Part shown: piece by piece, positions 63,852-64,000 of the stretch
Position numbering within the stretch: the stretch's first letter is position 1
How the letters are laid out: each line of letters starts with the position of its first letter
Source: Paraburkholderia agricolaris
GTDB taxonomy: Bacteria > Pseudomonadota > Gammaproteobacteria > Burkholderiales > Burkholderiaceae
Length of the DNA: 64,000 bases
Assembly (NCBI RefSeq): GCF_009455635.1
Contig: NZ_QPER01000002.1
Span: 1,426,001 to 1,490,000 of the forward strand
Direction: 5' to 3'
Position numbers and translations under genes: made by a program
Notes under the pieces: generated by a model
Database searches by the model: none
Told to the model about the DNA's origin: nothing
Seen by the model: the letters and a program-made list of their open reading frames with translations, nothing else

Positions 63852-64000
63852 TGCCGCGTACTGTGAATCAAATTGCGGATGCTTTTTCCGCGCAAGAAGT
63901 ACAGTCGGAGATTCTGTGTGTAGGACATAGCAGGGCACAACTGGGCGAAGGTCCCGTATGGTCGCCTCAGGAACGATCGCTGTACTGGGTGGATGTCGCT
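63852..64000 (+). CDS. SMP-30/gluconolactonase-family lactonase, N-terminal part
   Basis: The frame opens at ATG 63852 and runs off the window. After about 25 residues it shows the SMP-30 start pattern LGEGPVWSPQERSLYWVDVA, with the first metal-binding Glu, almost identical in layout to the lactonase domain of the IclR fusion (LGEGPMWSPRDNALYWVDI). It is the stand-alone lactonase of this locus, so the pathway has two lactonase domains, one attached to a regulator and one free. Confidence 0.8.

Overview
The window is a high-GC chromosome segment whose gene content points to a Burkholderiaceae bacterium, most likely Paraburkholderia: liu leucine/isovalerate genes under a TetR regulator, several 3-stranded-type trimeric porins, IclR/LysR/AraC regulators and sigma-54 control. 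This assignment is inferred from gene content and codon bias, not from a search. I saw no rRNA or tRNA genes and no CRISPR array.

Region 1 (1-14,090) is the most unusual part and looks like an organosulfur-scavenging locus. A SfnR-like sigma-54 activator lacking a sensory domain sits next to two divergent operons. The minus operon encodes a DszB-like (2'-hydroxybiphenyl-2-sulfinate desulfinase fold) protein, a periplasmic sulfonate-type binding protein and two different permeases, but no ATPase. The plus operon encodes a SsuD-like flavin monooxygenase, a second DszB-like protein, a private TonB-ExbB-ExbD motor and a third DszB-like protein, followed by a TonB-dependent receptor. Two of the three DszB paralogues keep the Cys/His/Arg catalytic triad; the one in the transporter operon has Ser and Ile in place of Cys and His. 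Well-spaced -24/-12 promoters precede both divergent operons and the receptor, and dyads of the form GTGYTGC-N4-GCARCAC lie about 90-200 bp upstream of them. This suggests one enhancer-driven regulon running from outer membrane to desulfination.

Region 2 (14,178-25,997) is mostly core or housekeeping-like: a DedA-rhodanese fusion, a LysR regulator divergent from an AhpD-like protein, an MFS transporter, a GcvA-like LysR with an internal pentapeptide repeat, a DUF899 protein, a GGDEF-EAL protein, histone-like HU, DAHP synthase and a DUF72 protein. Region 3 (26,041-28,700) is a gene-poor patch: an IS3-family element with a -1 frameshift signal has inserted into one arm of a roughly 290-bp inverted repeat, and an 8-bp minisatellite lies between the arms.

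Region 4 (28,702-35,602) is the liu operon: a TetR regulator, isovaleryl-CoA dehydrogenase, both methylcrotonyl-CoA carboxylase subunits and a methylglutaconyl-CoA hydratase-like protein. Region 5 (35,629-47,536) is mixed: a PhnD-like binding protein, a DUF1488 protein, a porin, a soluble PAS-chemoreceptor fragment, an amine-oxidase/cupin/AraC/LysE group, and a MipA-like outer-membrane protein divergent from a two-component system.

Region 6 (47,860-64,000) is a sugar-acid catabolic locus. It holds a DapA-family aldolase/dehydratase, a DgoD-like dehydratase, DgoK kinase, a secreted GH30-like hydrolase with a golvesin-like domain, a porin, an IclR regulator fused to an SMP-30 lactonase, a sugar ABC transporter (one permease interrupted by a one-base frameshift in a G5 run), an SDR dehydrogenase, a second enolase-superfamily enzyme and the start of a free-standing SMP-30 lactonase. 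A 17-bp palindrome of the GTTCCATTNAATGGAAC type precedes the catabolic operon, the porin and the ABC operon, and is a candidate operator for the fused IclR protein. Together the genes suggest hydrolysis of a glycan, uptake, oxidation to a lactone, lactone opening, dehydration and phosphorylation of the 2-keto-3-deoxy acid.
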